DNA of 64,000 nucleotides. It comes from Bryoerythrophyllum caledonicum. Its lineage: Eukaryota > Streptophyta > Bryopsida > Pottiales > Pottiaceae. Location of the stretch: assembly GCA_963971425.1 (NCBI GenBank), contig OZ020518.1, positions 1,503,001 to 1,567,000 of the forward strand, given 5' to 3'. The position numbers and the translations under genes were made by a program. A model generated the notes under the pieces. It saw only the letters and a list, made by a program, of their open reading frames with translations, was not told where the DNA came from and did no database searches. Shown piece by piece: positions 1 to 10,327 of this stretch; within the stretch, counting starts at the first letter, position 1, and each line of letters starts with the position of its first letter.

Positions 1-229
1 TATAGAGCTTGAATAGTATCACTGTAGAGCTTAATATTGCATTTTTTTGTGGCGGGCAGCAATGAAGGAAAGTTTTTGGCAACCTTCACTGTTTTTACTT
101 TAAAACGCATAGAAATTAAGGATTTCAACATTTTTGAAACTTTTTCTATTGATAGAAGAAGGCATGATAGTTCTACTCACCGTTTGGATTTTATATCAAA
201 ATAATAATTTTCTTATTTAAAAGATAAAA

Positions 230-651
230 TTGCTTTCCTAAGTAAATGGCTACTTTCTATACCCCTTGCCACTGCAAGTTTTTTTTCTTATCCAAAACAC
301 CTCCATTACTTGCGATTTTTTGCGTGCAATGACCTAACACAAGGTAGAATATAGATTCATAAAATTTTTGCAATGTGTAGTGGAAAAGTATGCCAATATC
401 TTGAATCAAAGAACGCTGACCTTGTCCGCACATGGAAGAAAAAAACCATAGTGCACTTTTCAAATGCATATATCTTACAATTTGTGCGGTCAAAGTTTAT
501 GAATTTTTTTAATGCCACCTTGTAGTAGTTAAATTGAAGATCCTATGGTTGAAAGTAGTAAAAAGTTGTTTCAATCAGTATTGTAGCATTGCATCTTAGA
601 GAGGTAGTTTTGAAATGTTTTTGGTGTGAAATTGTCAGGGAAATTTAGGGG
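230..651. mobile_element. piggyBac-like TTAA element, family 1, partial copy
   Basis: The right end reads GTCAGGGAAATTTAGGGG followed by TTAA at 652-655. This matches the ends of the fuller copies at 2224-3158, 35811-36786 and 53035-53842. The inner block shares the family landmark TGTGCGGTCAAAGTTTATGA near 484 and a block around 290-330. The left end is not recognisable and may be decayed or outside the window. No coding capacity. The piggyBac assignment rests on the TTAA flank and the CCC-starting terminus. Confidence 0.6.
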
Positions 652-655
652 TTAA

Positions 656-1424
656 TTATGCCAATGTACAATAATTGCTCAAGCATACTTTTATTGAAAA
701 ACACTGAATGCACACATGGAACTTAGAGGTTCCAAAAAAAATCACTATTTTAACAAATAGTTTAGATTTACATGTAGTGTAAGCCATGTTCAGGTCTCTA
801 TTTGCATTTAATGTTTGTGTTCATATTTAGTATTGCCAACACTAAATACTATAGTTATACTATTTTTTTTTTTAGTGTAGTGTTACTTATATGATTTGAA
901 AGTGCTATAAATTTTCACTTTCAATGAGGATTTTTACTAGGAGTACAACTATCCATACTACACCGTTCACTACATATATTGTGGACCGAACTATTTCAAA
1001 ATACTTGCACTAATTATAGTATATGCAAATTACAGTGGCCCACGTCAATTCTCTTTCAACATTAAATTTCTGTACCTCATAAAATAGTGTGGGATGTTTC
1101 AAATTGTTGATACAAAATTAATTTGGATCGATGGATAGGTGGCGGTGAGTGGTGGTGAGGTGGCGGTGGAGGGAGGGAGTGGAAGATATCTGGTAGTGAG
1201 TGGCAATGAGGTGGCAGTGAGCGGCATGACACAAGTTGAAATGTGTCCACATTAGTTGTGTTCCAAAACCAAAATTGACGTGGTCCACATAATTTTTCAC
1301 CCCACATTACCAATGCGTCAAGGCTATATTCATTGTTTAGTGTTCTCAAAGAGGGTGATCAATTTCAACATTGTTGAAAAAACATACATACAAAGAGTAA
1401 AACTTATAGCATTTATACATCATA
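656..1424. other. AT-rich non-coding stretch
   Basis: No gene recognised. The segment near 811-855 (TTTGTGTTCATATTTAG, then GCCAACA and CTAAATAC) recurs near 34618-34665, so a dispersed repeat of unknown type is present. The short open frames at 1077-1349 have no family resemblance. Confidence 0.4.
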
Positions 1425-1618
1425 TACCGTACCTAGTGGTCACTTTCGGCACCTCTCTGTCGAAAGAATTATTACTTTTTGACGCAGTGATTTGGACACA
1501 ATGGATATCACCTAAGTATTACTCGGGTATCACTTAGGCAAACAAATTATATTTTCCAAAAAATTTGGACACTCTCCATTTTGAATGAAGTATGTGCAAA
1601 AGTGACCACTGCATAGGA
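1425..1618. repeat. MITE-like inverted-repeat element, copy 1
   Basis: The ends form an imperfect inverted repeat: CCTAGTGGTCACTTT at 1432 against AAAGTGACCACTGCATAGG near 1600-1618. The interior carries GGACACAATGGATATCAC and GGGTATCAC. A diverged second copy with the same interior lies at about 32585-32790. No coding capacity and no clear target duplication, so the superfamily is unassigned. Confidence 0.5.
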
Positions 1619-2219
1619 TAGTGTGGCTACACTGAACATTAATTTTAGTGCAATGTTACCCAAGTCTTGTTGTAAAATGTAAACACCACAACAAAACTGT
1701 TAACAGGGAGAATACCTGAACTTACATTTCATTTCTCTTGGAAGAGCAACTGCTCTCCCACAATTTGAATTCAAAGGTATGATGTCATATTCTCTTACAT
1801 TACGTTTAAAATTAGCTTACGTGTGTTCAAGAATGTCACTCCTCTCGTCCTTTGAGCACAAGGATAGAAAACACATCTGGTGTGTTATTACACGGGCTTC
1901 AAGGTAGGCTTTGTGTCGACTTTCAAATTGATAAATTTTGAATTTTGTTTCACGTGGAACCATTCACATTGCCCATGCTGGGGAGAGTAATTAATAGATA
2001 CTATGTACCATTTACACAAGTGTAAGGACTGTGCAAAAGAGTCCCCAGTAAATTGGGTACCAAGATATGTTTGCCTGGCACCGGGCGGAGAGCACAAGTA
2101 CTATGACAACAGTCACAGATTTGGACTCAACTAAGCCAGTAGTATTTAATGTGTAACCACAATATGCATGGATATCAAAAATTTAAAAAAATTGTGAATT
2201 TTTTTATGTTATTATTTCT
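1619..2219. other. non-coding stretch, nothing recognised
   Basis: AT-rich sequence between a MITE-like element and a TTAA element. The open frame at 1888-2097 is short and resembles no family I know. Confidence 0.4.
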
Positions 2220-2223
2220 TTAA

Positions 2224-3158
2224 CCCCTAAGGTACCAAGGCAGTTTTACACCAAAAACACTTCAAAATGAATGGATTCTAGTGCAATGAATAAAGAAGGT
2301 AAGAAAAACTTCTATTTTTAGTTATGACCGTAGGATCTCAATAAAGGCTTATTAAGTAATACATGTACAAAATTTCATAAACTTTGACCGCACGGATTGA
2401 AAGATTATAGTGTTTGAAGTCAAGCAAATGGTTCATTTTCTTCCCTGCGTTTAGTGGATCAGCAGACTTTGACTTCAAAAAATTCCACTACAAAAGTTCT
2501 AAATCTATTACCATCTTGTTAAGCATGATGTTAGCTCCTTACACACCAATTTTTAGAGGTAGAGACAGGGTGTAGCATATTCAAAACAAGTGTGCAAGGA
2601 GTGGAGGCTCAAAATTTGTTAATTCACACTTTAATTTTTTTTGAACTTAACATGTTTTCGATTGATAATCCGAATGGTTAATATGAAGGTTTACATTACA
2701 TATTGTTGTGGAAAAAATAAAAAGTGAAAAATATGAAGATCTCTAGGTTTTATGTGGAAAAGAAGAAGTTTTTTTGGTACCTTGCCCGACATTGAGTGAC
2801 AATGTGTGAAAATGTTTGACTTGGGTTGGTATGCTATTTTTCACTAAAGACAAGAACTTTTTTTTGACAACATGAAGGGAAATAATATTACTTGCGAGTA
2901 CTGAAAATCTCACTTTCAATAGAGTGTCCTATCAAAAGTTTTTGGAGGTGCCCGAGGTGCCCGCCCTCCCCATTTGAAATTAAAAACCCTATAACTTTTT
3001 CATTAAATGTCCAATTTAGGAAAAAATTGTTTTCCCACTAAGGTCTTGGTAATGCCCTTCTATGGTAAGAATTTCAAAGATGAATGTTTGAAATTGACAG
3101 CATAGGAACCTGACCGAATTTTCAAAAAGCCCGTTTTGGACACTTGGTCCTTTAGGGG
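2224..3158. mobile_element. piggyBac-like non-autonomous TTAA element, family 1, full copy A
   Basis: A 935-bp element flanked by TTAA at 2220-2223 and 3159-3162. The left terminus is CCCCTAAGGTACCAAG; the reverse complement of the right terminus is CCCCTAAAGGACCAAG. A TTAA target duplication with CCC-starting inverted termini is the hallmark of the piggyBac superfamily. The interior is AT-rich without a transposase frame. It aligns over much of its length with the copies at 35811-36786 (opposite orientation), 53035-53842 and 58695-59106; a shared landmark is GACCGCACGGATTGAAAGA at 2383-2403. It must have moved in trans, if the assignment holds. Confidence 0.75.
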
Positions 3159-3162
3159 TTAA

Positions 3163-4038
3163 CCAAAGAAGTGAAATACAACCAACAAGGCAATTATGGT
3201 GATGGATGTCAAATTAGGGTCATCCATACATTTGAAGACTACCCTCCTACTTGAATTTCATCAACATGCTTGCATCAACGGTAGCATCGTCATGATTGTT
3301 TCTTCCTTTGCAAGCTTGGATCACTTAACTTGAAAAGTACCCAAGATTCAAACGCTGATCATTCCAATCATCTTTAACCGTCACGTACTGTACTGTAGCA
3401 CTGCACCAGGTTCATCCACACAAAAAATTTAAAAAAATTGAGGATTACTGGAATTACCAAATTTGATTTGTTTCCCGCAATATTTTCATATTTCTCAGTC
3501 ATTTTTGGATTTCTTTCCACAGAAAAAAAGCAAAACACAGGAAATCCATTCATCTGAACCTTTCCAAAAAATAAAAAATTGTTTCAAGGGTGACAACATC
3601 ACTTTCCAAAATTACTTACACTCATATTTCAAAAAGAGGTTGGTCTGTTACGGATAAGGTATAGTTTTTGAAGGCTCAATGATCCCACACACACTTTTTG
3701 CTTTTCGTTTGAAATTGCGTCACAAAACTTCCATGGCTACCATATCCATTCCTATCATTGTGCATAGCTGAGGTCTATCATGCCCAAGTGAGAAATCAAT
3801 GCACTTGTGTGTAGAATGTACACATGGGGCTGGGTGGACATTGAATTGAAGACACTTGCAATGACACAACACTTTGGGCAGGGTTTAGGGAGACATTATT
3901 CCCATCCATTTAAGCCATGAAACATACTTGATATTATGCTCGCCACAAAACAAAAATATCAGCACTTTATACTTTGAATAGGAAGCTTAAATTCATTTTC
4001 CTATGTCAAAAATGATATATCATAATTTCTTCATGCAT
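3163..4038. other. non-coding stretch, nothing recognised
   Basis: AT-rich. The open frame at 3463-3657 is short and low in complexity. No RNA gene, repeat or coding family recognised. Confidence 0.4.
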
Positions 4039-4042
4039 TTAA

Positions 4043-4345
4043 CCCTTTACCGCCGAAGATGCTATGGCAAGGTTGTTTTTTGTGTTTTTTCTCTTGTAAC
4101 TCTTTCTATAGTAGTCTATTGTCTCTCGCCTACTCTGAATGCATTTTGAGCTCCTCATTAGCTTTCCAACGGGTCATTCCAATCTCTAATCTATGTAGGC
4201 ATCAACAAATCATAGTGATTTCCATGAAATGGAGTCGTAGATTTGTATGCTCAAATGTACACTATGTGTAGATGATTTTTAAAGCCTAATCTACTACACT
4301 CGTACATTGTCTCTGACTCTTGTGGTGCACGTAGGCGTTGAAGGG
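4043..4345. mobile_element. piggyBac-like TTAA element, family 2, decayed copy
   Basis: Starts CCCTTTACCGCCGAAGATG after TTAA at 4039-4042. Ends CGTTGAAGGG followed by TTTA at 4346-4349, a mutated TTAA. At 303 bp it is close in size to the better copy at 42379-42675, to which its reverse complement aligns (for example GTACATTTGAGCA against GTACATTTCAGCA, and GGAAATCACTATG against GGAAATCATTGTAG). No coding capacity. Confidence 0.55.
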
Positions 4346-4515
4346 TTTATTGAATAGAATCCTTGTGGACTCTTGTAGTTGTTGGTAGAGTACTCCAAAT
4401 TTGCACTTACATAATTTATTGGGGTAGACAAGACACTCCCCAAGCTGGAACGTAGATGAAGACAAGACATCACGAAAGATGGGACCTAGATGAATGTCCA
4501 TGTCTACGTCCCAAT

Positions 4516-4527
4516 TTGTAATGTCTA
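4516..4527. repeat. 12-bp target site duplication of the minus-strand LINE
   Basis: TTGTAATGTCTA occurs here, immediately before the GAAGAAGAA tail, and again at 31680-31691. An exact 12-mer at a LINE 3' tail and again 27 kb away, beyond its leader, fits the duplicated target of one insertion and fixes both ends of the element. Confidence 0.75.
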
Positions 4528-4561
4528 GAAGAAGAACGCCGGTCCCTGAAGGGGGCCGGCG
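4528..4561 (-). other. LINE 3' terminus: terminal hairpin and short TTC tail
   Basis: On the minus strand the element ends ACGCCGGC.. then a short loop and CCGGCGT, followed by TTCTTCTTC. The two CGCCGG arms can pair into a GC-rich stem just before the tail. The plus copy ends CACGCCGG and then runs directly into its TTC tail, so it lacks the second arm. A terminal stem-loop is a usual RT recognition feature of LINE RNA; the role here is inferred. Confidence 0.6.
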
Positions 4562-4621
4562 TGAGTAAAGTGTCCGTTCATTCCACCACTAAGTCAATGC
4601 CCATCGGGCATGCGTTAGTAG

Positions 4622-4634
4622 TATGGAACTACTT
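4622..4634. repeat. 13-bp target duplication of the plus-strand LINE copy
   Basis: TATGGAACTACTT is found here and at 7893-7905, directly after the TTC tail. Outside the two copies, the flanks are consecutive pieces of the minus LINE's 3' UTR. The plus copy therefore jumped into the older element's 3' UTR. Confidence 0.85.
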
Positions 4635-5400
4635 AAACATTTACACAACGGAATGTAACCCCGAAAACGACATGCTCACCTCATGTAACACAATTAAAAT
4701 TGACAAAGACCAAGCACACTTATACGAAGAAGATGGACGACACCTCTTCACCATTCCAATCACTAGGCTGACATGGTTATGGAATCAATACAATACTAAA
4801 CTACAAACCCCCACAAACATTGAGCCAACAACCCAACCATTTGAAACCGAAGTCATATGGCTATACCAAAGATACAAATATAGATTACCATAAAATAACC
4901 CCTTAAACTTACACAATATACAATACCCATACCTATACTAAACACATTAATCTCCACATTCAACATCCAACACTCATACTTCTCCTCCCCCGTCACATGC
5001 CCACCAAACTCAACAAATTTTAGTCCCCCTTTGAAAGAGATAAAATATTCGGATCACTAGGTAAAGTTTTTGACCACAAATGGATAGGTAATGGTATGGC
5101 CCTCCCGCACAATGAAGAGGAAACACAACAAGCACTACATTGGGCCCGCCTCACGGCCAAACATGATCCAAACCACACCTCCACCTTAATCATAACCCCC
5201 GACAAAAACTGGTATCAAAATCCTAACCCGCACTTGGGCCCCTTTCCTGACACACACATCATTGCACTATTTAAAGCGGACTCAATAACATATGAAGAAG
5301 CCACTATCCCACCCGAACAAAATAAATCTAGGCTTGAACCAGCTACAATACAAATACTATGTGTCCATCACCAAAACAAAACAATAGGAACCCCATAACA
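4635..5400 (+). pseudogene. LINE ORF2 fragment: RT-distal linker and methyltransferase-like domain
   Basis: The frame 4635-4893 gives YLNIYTTECN and ETEVIWLYQRYKY, matching the minus copy's linker. A stop at 4891 and a frame change follow. At 5049-5400 a second frame gives FGSLGKVFDH, then ALPHNEEETQQALHWARL and NWYQNPNPHLGPFPDTHII. This resembles the core of PCIF1-type adenine methyltransferases, which have FGSxGxFF-like and NPPF motifs. Here the expected NPPF is ALPH, so catalysis is unlikely. The apparent start at 4561 is artefactual: the codons before 4635 are antisense 3' UTR of the host LINE. Confidence 0.55.
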
Positions 5401-5431
5401 ACTCACCACACTCACATCCATAGCCAAAAAT

Positions 5432-7077
5432 ATGAACATAAACCGAATATTCACAAACATCGCCTCGACCACACCCCCTCAAACTCTAGTAAATCGTAGC
5501 AAAAAATGGTCTAAACTAGAATACAATATCAACACATTAAACTACTCCGTGACAAATTCCCCTCTCCCTAATTACCACACACTTACACACCCAAAATATG
5601 ACCCCATACATAGTTACTACATAGATGGATCCTTCAAAGAACCAGTAGAAAGTAGCCCTGTCACTAGCAGAGAGAAAAAGCCGGATATTGAATATACAAT
5701 CCCAACAAAGAAATCAAATTAGCCAAAAGACTCCATGGACTTCAAAACATCCTCAGAGCAGAGATGATGGCCATACACAAAACACTCCAAATCATCAACA
5801 CAAAATATGCCAACGAACCCATACACATTTTTACGGATTGCATCAATGTCCTATATCTACTAAACACACAAATAACACACCCCACTCTCCACAATAGCCA
5901 CCCCGACAAAGTAACACTCATGTCCATGGTACAAATGCTTCAAAATCGAACACAACCTACTACACTACATAAAGTTAGAGCCCACTCTAATATAGATGGA
6001 AATGAACAAGCCGACAAACTAGCCAAAGAAGGAAGAGAAAAATCACATAAAAATGCCAAAGACCCACATGAGCACGCACATTCCACCTCATACTACTTCC
6101 AAAAGGAGGATTGGCCCTCCAAAGATGACACCCCGGCCAAAGGCCCGGTCCGATTTTTAGGAAAATATCTCAAAAAACAAGACACACACAACAACATTGA
6201 CACGATCTCAGAAAATTTTCCTAACATAGAAAAATGGACAGGCAACAATAACATAGACAATGAAATGTCTACAAATTTTTGGAAAAATCCCACCATCACC
6301 AATTCACAAAATACATGCCTTATCAAATTCCGCACAGGTCAATATATGGGAAATGCCCGTAAACAACTCTTCTTCGGAATAGAACGCTTCCCATCCATAA
6401 CATACTCCATATGCACCTCTACAGACCCCGACACATGGCTACATGTCCTACTAAAATGCCAAAACCACCACATTCACTCACTTATAGTTAAAAGACACAA
6501 CAAAGCAGTAGGGGAAATTCAAAAACTAATTACCTCACATAACAAATCCCACTGTTTCATACTCATGAATGCCGACACTTTCAACAATAACCCACAAGAA
6601 AACACCGTCCCACCTTGGCTACTTCCATGTACATGTGCAACCCAACGATGCCACTGTAATGCTAGATTTAAACCCGACATACTTTGCGTAAAAGGCCTAC
6701 CATACAACGACCCGCCACCTACCCACATTGATCCAAACTATACCATTCAATTTATTGAATTCACGTATTGCAACCACAGATTCTCACCAGAAACAATAGA
6801 AAACAAAATAAACAAATATGAACCCCTCATCGACGACATAAGAAACCTCGGATGAAAAATCGACCCCCTCATACTCATCACAGCTGGTGCCCGCGCCACA
6901 ACCTATATTCCACCCATGAACACCCTTGAAGAAACCTTCAAAATCCACATGAATACAATTAAACATACCTTCAATAATATAAACACCATCGCAATTCAAC
7001 ATGCTATGTCCATACTATTACATAAAAGAAAAATTGAGAATAACCAAACCCTCCCTGAACCACAAGACACACAGTAA
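5432..7077 (+). pseudogene. LINE ORF2 fragment: RNase H, zinc knuckle and RLE-like endonuclease
   Basis: RNase H begins with YYIDGSFKEP near 5619 (first catalytic Asp), then LRAEMMAIHKTL near 5752 (Glu), HIFTDCINVLYLL near 5824 (Asp) and HKVRAHSNIDGNEQADKLA near 5970 (His/Asp). A frameshift sits at about 5680-5760. After it come a CCHC-like knuckle near 6404 whose first Cys is replaced by Tyr, KRHNKAV near 6490, KPDILC near 6670, FIEFTY near 6750 and NKINKYEPLI near 6805. The zinc knuckle, RHN, PD and (D/E) order is that of R2-type restriction-like endonucleases. TGA at 6853 replaces a Trp codon kept in other copies. Reading then continues to TAA at 7075. Confidence 0.7.
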
Positions 7078-7378
7078 AACACCCTAACCCTCCCACCGCC
7101 CCACTCATTTCCCCTCCTCCACCCTCCGAGTCCCTCCCCCCCTTCATTGTCTCCTCTTTCCTTTCCTTCCCTTTCCTTCCCTTTCCTTTCCTTTTCTTTT
7201 CTTCTCTCCCCATTCCCTTGCTATGATCGTGGCTTTCCTTGTTTTGGTTTTTCATCTCTATGGTTACTTGTTACATAGTGTCTACCCTCGAGAGGGGAAA
7301 ATAGCCCCATACTACTAACTCCTTGCCTGGTGGGCATAGTCTTAGTGGTGGTGCGAACAGACACTTTATTCACGCCGG

Positions 7379-7863
7379 TTCTTCTTCTTCTTCTTCTTCT
7401 TCTTCTTCTTCTTCTTCTTCTTCTTCTTCTTCTTCTTCTTCTTCTTCTTCTTCTTCTTCTTCTTCTTCTTCTTCTTCTTCTTCTTCTTCTTCTTCTTCTT
7501 CTTCTTCTTCTTCTTCTTCTTCTTCTTCTTCTTCTTCTTCTTCTTCTTCTTCTTCTTCTTCTTCTTCTTCTTCTTCTTCTTCTTCTTCTTCTTCTTCTTC
7601 TTCTTCTTCTTCTTCTTCTTCTTCTTCTTCTTCTTCTTCTTCTTCTTCTTCTTCTTCTTCTTCTTCTTCTTCTTCTTCTTCTTCTTCTTCTTCTTCTTCT
7701 TCTTCTTCTTCTTCTTCTTCTTCTTCTTCTTCTTCTTCTTCTTCTTCTTCTTCTTCTTCTTCTTCTTCTTCTTCTTCTTCTTCTTCTTCTTCTTCTTCTT
7801 CTTCTTCTTCTTCTTCTTCTTCTTCTTCTTCTTCTTCTTCTTCTTCTTCTTCTTCTTCTTCTT

Positions 7864-7893
<30 letters not shown>
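7379..7893 (+). repeat. (TTC)n microsatellite, LINE tail, about 171 units
   Basis: An uninterrupted TTC run of about 514 bp joining the 3' end of the plus-strand LINE to its target duplication. Related copies have only three or four TTC units, so this tail was either synthesised long or expanded later. The poly-Ser and poly-Leu frames through it are not genes. Confidence 0.95.
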
Positions 7894-7894
<1 letters not shown>

Positions 7895-8022
7895 TGGAAC
7901 TACTTCCCCCTTTTGAGGGTAGACACTATGTAACCAGTAACAAGTAGCAAAGAACAAATGACCCTAGGTTCCAAAAGTCTCCAAAAGAGGGGGGGCGTGC
8001 ATGGTGAAATGCAAATGTAGGT

Positions 8023-8946
8023 CTATAGAGGGGGGTTCAATGCGTCAGGAAGGGGTTGGTTGTTTTCAAGTTTTCGTTTATGCAGGAGTATCGACATAGC
8101 ATGTTGAATTGCAATAGTGTTAATATTTGAAAAGGTGGTTTTGATTGCAGTGATGGGGATTTTAAATGTTTCTTCAAGAGTAGTCATTGAGGGAATGAAG
8201 GTGGTGGCTCTAGCACCGGCGGTGATGACAATGAGGGGGTCTACTTTCCATCCTAGTGCTTGAATATCGTCAAGTAGTGGTTGGTATATATTTGTTTTGT
8301 TTGCAATAGTGTCCGGAGAGAATCTACCATTGCAATATGTGAATTCAATAAACTAAATAGTGAGACTAGGGTCTATGTGGTTTGGTGGGGGATCTTTGTA
8401 TGATAGACCTCTAACACATAGTAGGTCCGGTTTGAATCTTGCATTACAGTGGCATCTTTGAGTGCAACATATGCATGGTAATAGCCACGGAGGGACCGTA
8501 TTTTCTTGTGGATTGTCATTAAAGGTTCCGGCATTCATGAGAATGAAGCACCGGGATTTGGTTGATGATACAAGTAGTTTACGAATAGCCCATACGGCTT
8601 TGTTGTGTCTTTTGACAATTAGTGAGTGTATATGGGGTTTTGGGCACTTGAGTAAGACATGTAGCCATGTGTCCGGGTCCGTGGTGTTGCAAATTGGACA
8701 TGTTATATTAGGAAATCTTTCTATTCCGAAGAAGAGTTGTTTGCGGGCATTTCCCATGTATTGTCCGGTGCGGAATTTGATTAGGCATGTGATTTGTAAA
8801 TCCGTAATTATGGGGTTTTTCCAAAAATTGTTGGATAGTATGTCGTGAATGTTTGGGTTGCCGGTCCATTTATCAATAATGGGAAAGTTTTCTGTAAGTT
8901 TTTCCAGGTTATTTACGAGATCATGTTTTTTGCGGTATTTGTCCAA
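8023..8946 (-). pseudogene. LINE ORF2 C-terminus: zinc knuckle and RLE-like endonuclease
   Basis: On the minus strand the frame at 8946-8353 shows an intact C-P-I-C .. H .. C knuckle (CPICNTTDPDTWLHVLLKC near 8702-8646), KRHNKAVWAI, then KPDLLCV near 8430. An in-frame TAG at 8353 replaces Gln of the plus copy. Reading resumes with FIEFTYC near 8350, a degraded lysine block (NKTNIYQPLL) and TAGARATTFIPSM, and ends at TAG 8023-8025. The order CCHC, RHN, PD, (D/E)F, K..Y.PL matches the restriction-like endonuclease of R2-group LINEs. One nonsense change inactivates this copy. Confidence 0.7.
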
Positions 8947-9049
8947 GAATCGTATGTGACCTTTATCGGGAGTTTTGCCTACAGAGGGCCATTCATATCT
9001 ATGAAAGTAGTATGGAGTGGCATGAGCGTGTTCATATGGGTGTTCGGCA

Positions 9050-9700
9050 TTCTTGTGGGTTTTTTTCTCTTCCCTCCTTTGCTAGTTTGTCGGCTTGTTC
9101 GTTGCTGTCGATATTAGCATGAGCTCGGACTTTGTGGAGTGTAGTGATTTGTGTGCGATTTTGGAGCATTGCAACCATCGATGTGAGGATATTTTTGTTT
9201 GGGTGACTGTTGTGTAAGGTGAGATGTTTTATGTGTGTATTAAGGAGATATAATGCATTTATGCAATCTTTAAAATGTGAGCCGGTTCGTTTGGGTATTG
9301 AGTGGTGATTATCTTAAGGGTTTTGTGTATAGCCATCATTTCGGCTCTTAGAATATTTTGGAGTCCATGTAGTCTTTTACCTAATTTAATTTGTTTGGTT
9401 GAGTTGTATATCCCGTAACGGGCTTTTTCTCGGTGCCAATGTCCAGGGCTTACTTCGGTTGGTTCTTTAAAGGAGCCGTCAGTATAGTAGCTAAAGTTGG
9501 GGTCAAATTTAAGGTCGGTATTAATTTGGTAATTGGGGAGTGGGAGGTTCAATTCGGTAATTGGTAGTGCGGAGATATTTATGTGGGGGGTTTTGGCCAA
9601 TTTTTTGTTACGGTTTACCCGGATTGAGATAGGTGTGGGTGGGGCAATTGTGGTGTATACCTTGTTAATGTTTAGATTTTTTGCTATCAAAGTGAGATGA
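9050..9700 (-). pseudogene. LINE ORF2 RNase H domain
   Basis: RNase H removes the RNA strand of the RNA/DNA hybrid. The minus-strand frame 9690-9259 shows YYTDGSFKEP (catalytic Asp), GHWHREKARYG, LRAEMMAIHKTL (Glu), then a frameshift and stop at about 9259, where the plus copy has FTDCINVL (Asp). The following frame resumes with CINALYLL and HKVRAHANIDSNEQADKLA (His and last Asp) down to about 9050. It follows the methyltransferase-like domain and precedes the knuckle and RLE. The domain is recognisable but broken. Confidence 0.7.
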
Positions 9701-9868
9701 GTGAGGTTTTCTAGAGTACCTATCTCTCGAGTTTGGTGATATATACATTGGATACGTAGGATTGCTGGTTCAAGGCGTGGTGTTTGTATTTGGGTGGAAT
9801 AGTGGGTTCTTTGTAAGTCATAGAGTCTGCTTCAAATAGTACTATGATGTGAGAGTTTGGGAATGGGC

Positions 9869-10327
9869 CTAAGTGTGGGTTAGAGTTCTGGTACCAATGA
9901 GTGTCGGGAGTATAATAATGGTGATGTTGTGGTTGGGATCATTATTTGCCGCTAGGCGTGCCCAATGTGTTGCTTGTTGTGTTTCTTCTTCGTTGTGAGG
10001 GTGTGCAAGGCCTATTCCGCTCCACCTATAATCAAAAGCTTTTCCAAGAGAGCCAAAAACCTTATCACGTTCGAATGGAGAGTAGAATTTTGAAATCTTT
10101 GTGGAGCATGTAACGAGGGATGAGAAGTATGAATATGTGACATTTAAGGATGTAATAAGGTAATCTAAGATATGGTCGGGTAATGTATAGTGTGCATTTT
10201 TAAGGGGGTTAATTTTGGGTGTTTGATATTTATATCTTTGGTATAGCCAAACAATTTCGGTTTCAAATGTTTGGGATAATGGTTCAATGTTAATGGGGGT
10301 TTGTTGTGATATTGGTTCCACAGCCAT
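9869..10327 (-). pseudogene. LINE ORF2 methyltransferase-like (PCIF1-like) domain
   Basis: The minus frame 10327-9869 reads FETEIVWLYQRYKY, then FYSPFERDKVFGSLGKAFDY, WSGIGLAHPHNEEETQQA and HWARLAANNDPNHNITIIIL. The order (FGSxG..F(D/E)Y, a short spacer, a four-residue motif at the NPPF position, a helix, a hydrophobic strand) recalls PCIF1-type and phage Dam-type adenine methyltransferases. The NPPF position reads AHPH, and ALPH in the plus copy, so the fold may remain without activity. I infer this from memory of the family; a structural comparison would decide. It sits between RT and RNase H. The frame joins the upstream linker through a frameshift at about 10165-10327. Confidence 0.5.

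Larger units (their letters stand above)
4635..7892 (+). mobile_element. 5'-truncated LINE copy inserted in the minus LINE
   Basis: Sequence of the same family as the minus LINE, starting inside ORF2 downstream of RT and running through RNase H, zinc knuckle, RLE, a pyrimidine-rich 3' UTR (CT-rich at 7140-7215) and a TTC tail. It is bounded by a 13-bp target duplication. 5' truncation with a simple-sequence tail is the normal outcome of target-primed reverse transcription. Confidence 0.85.

Noticed and set aside
4561..4634. Apparent N-terminus (start codon at 4561) of a plus-strand protein
   Set aside because: These bases are antisense 3' UTR of the minus LINE; the junction is a target duplication.
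4528..7892. 5' inversion by twin priming
   Set aside because: The inverted piece is the 3' end of the element, not an internal upstream part, and the 13-bp duplication shows two separate insertions.
7323..7947. Long poly-Ser and poly-Leu reading frames
   Set aside because: They are frames of the TTC microsatellite, which is the tail of a LINE.
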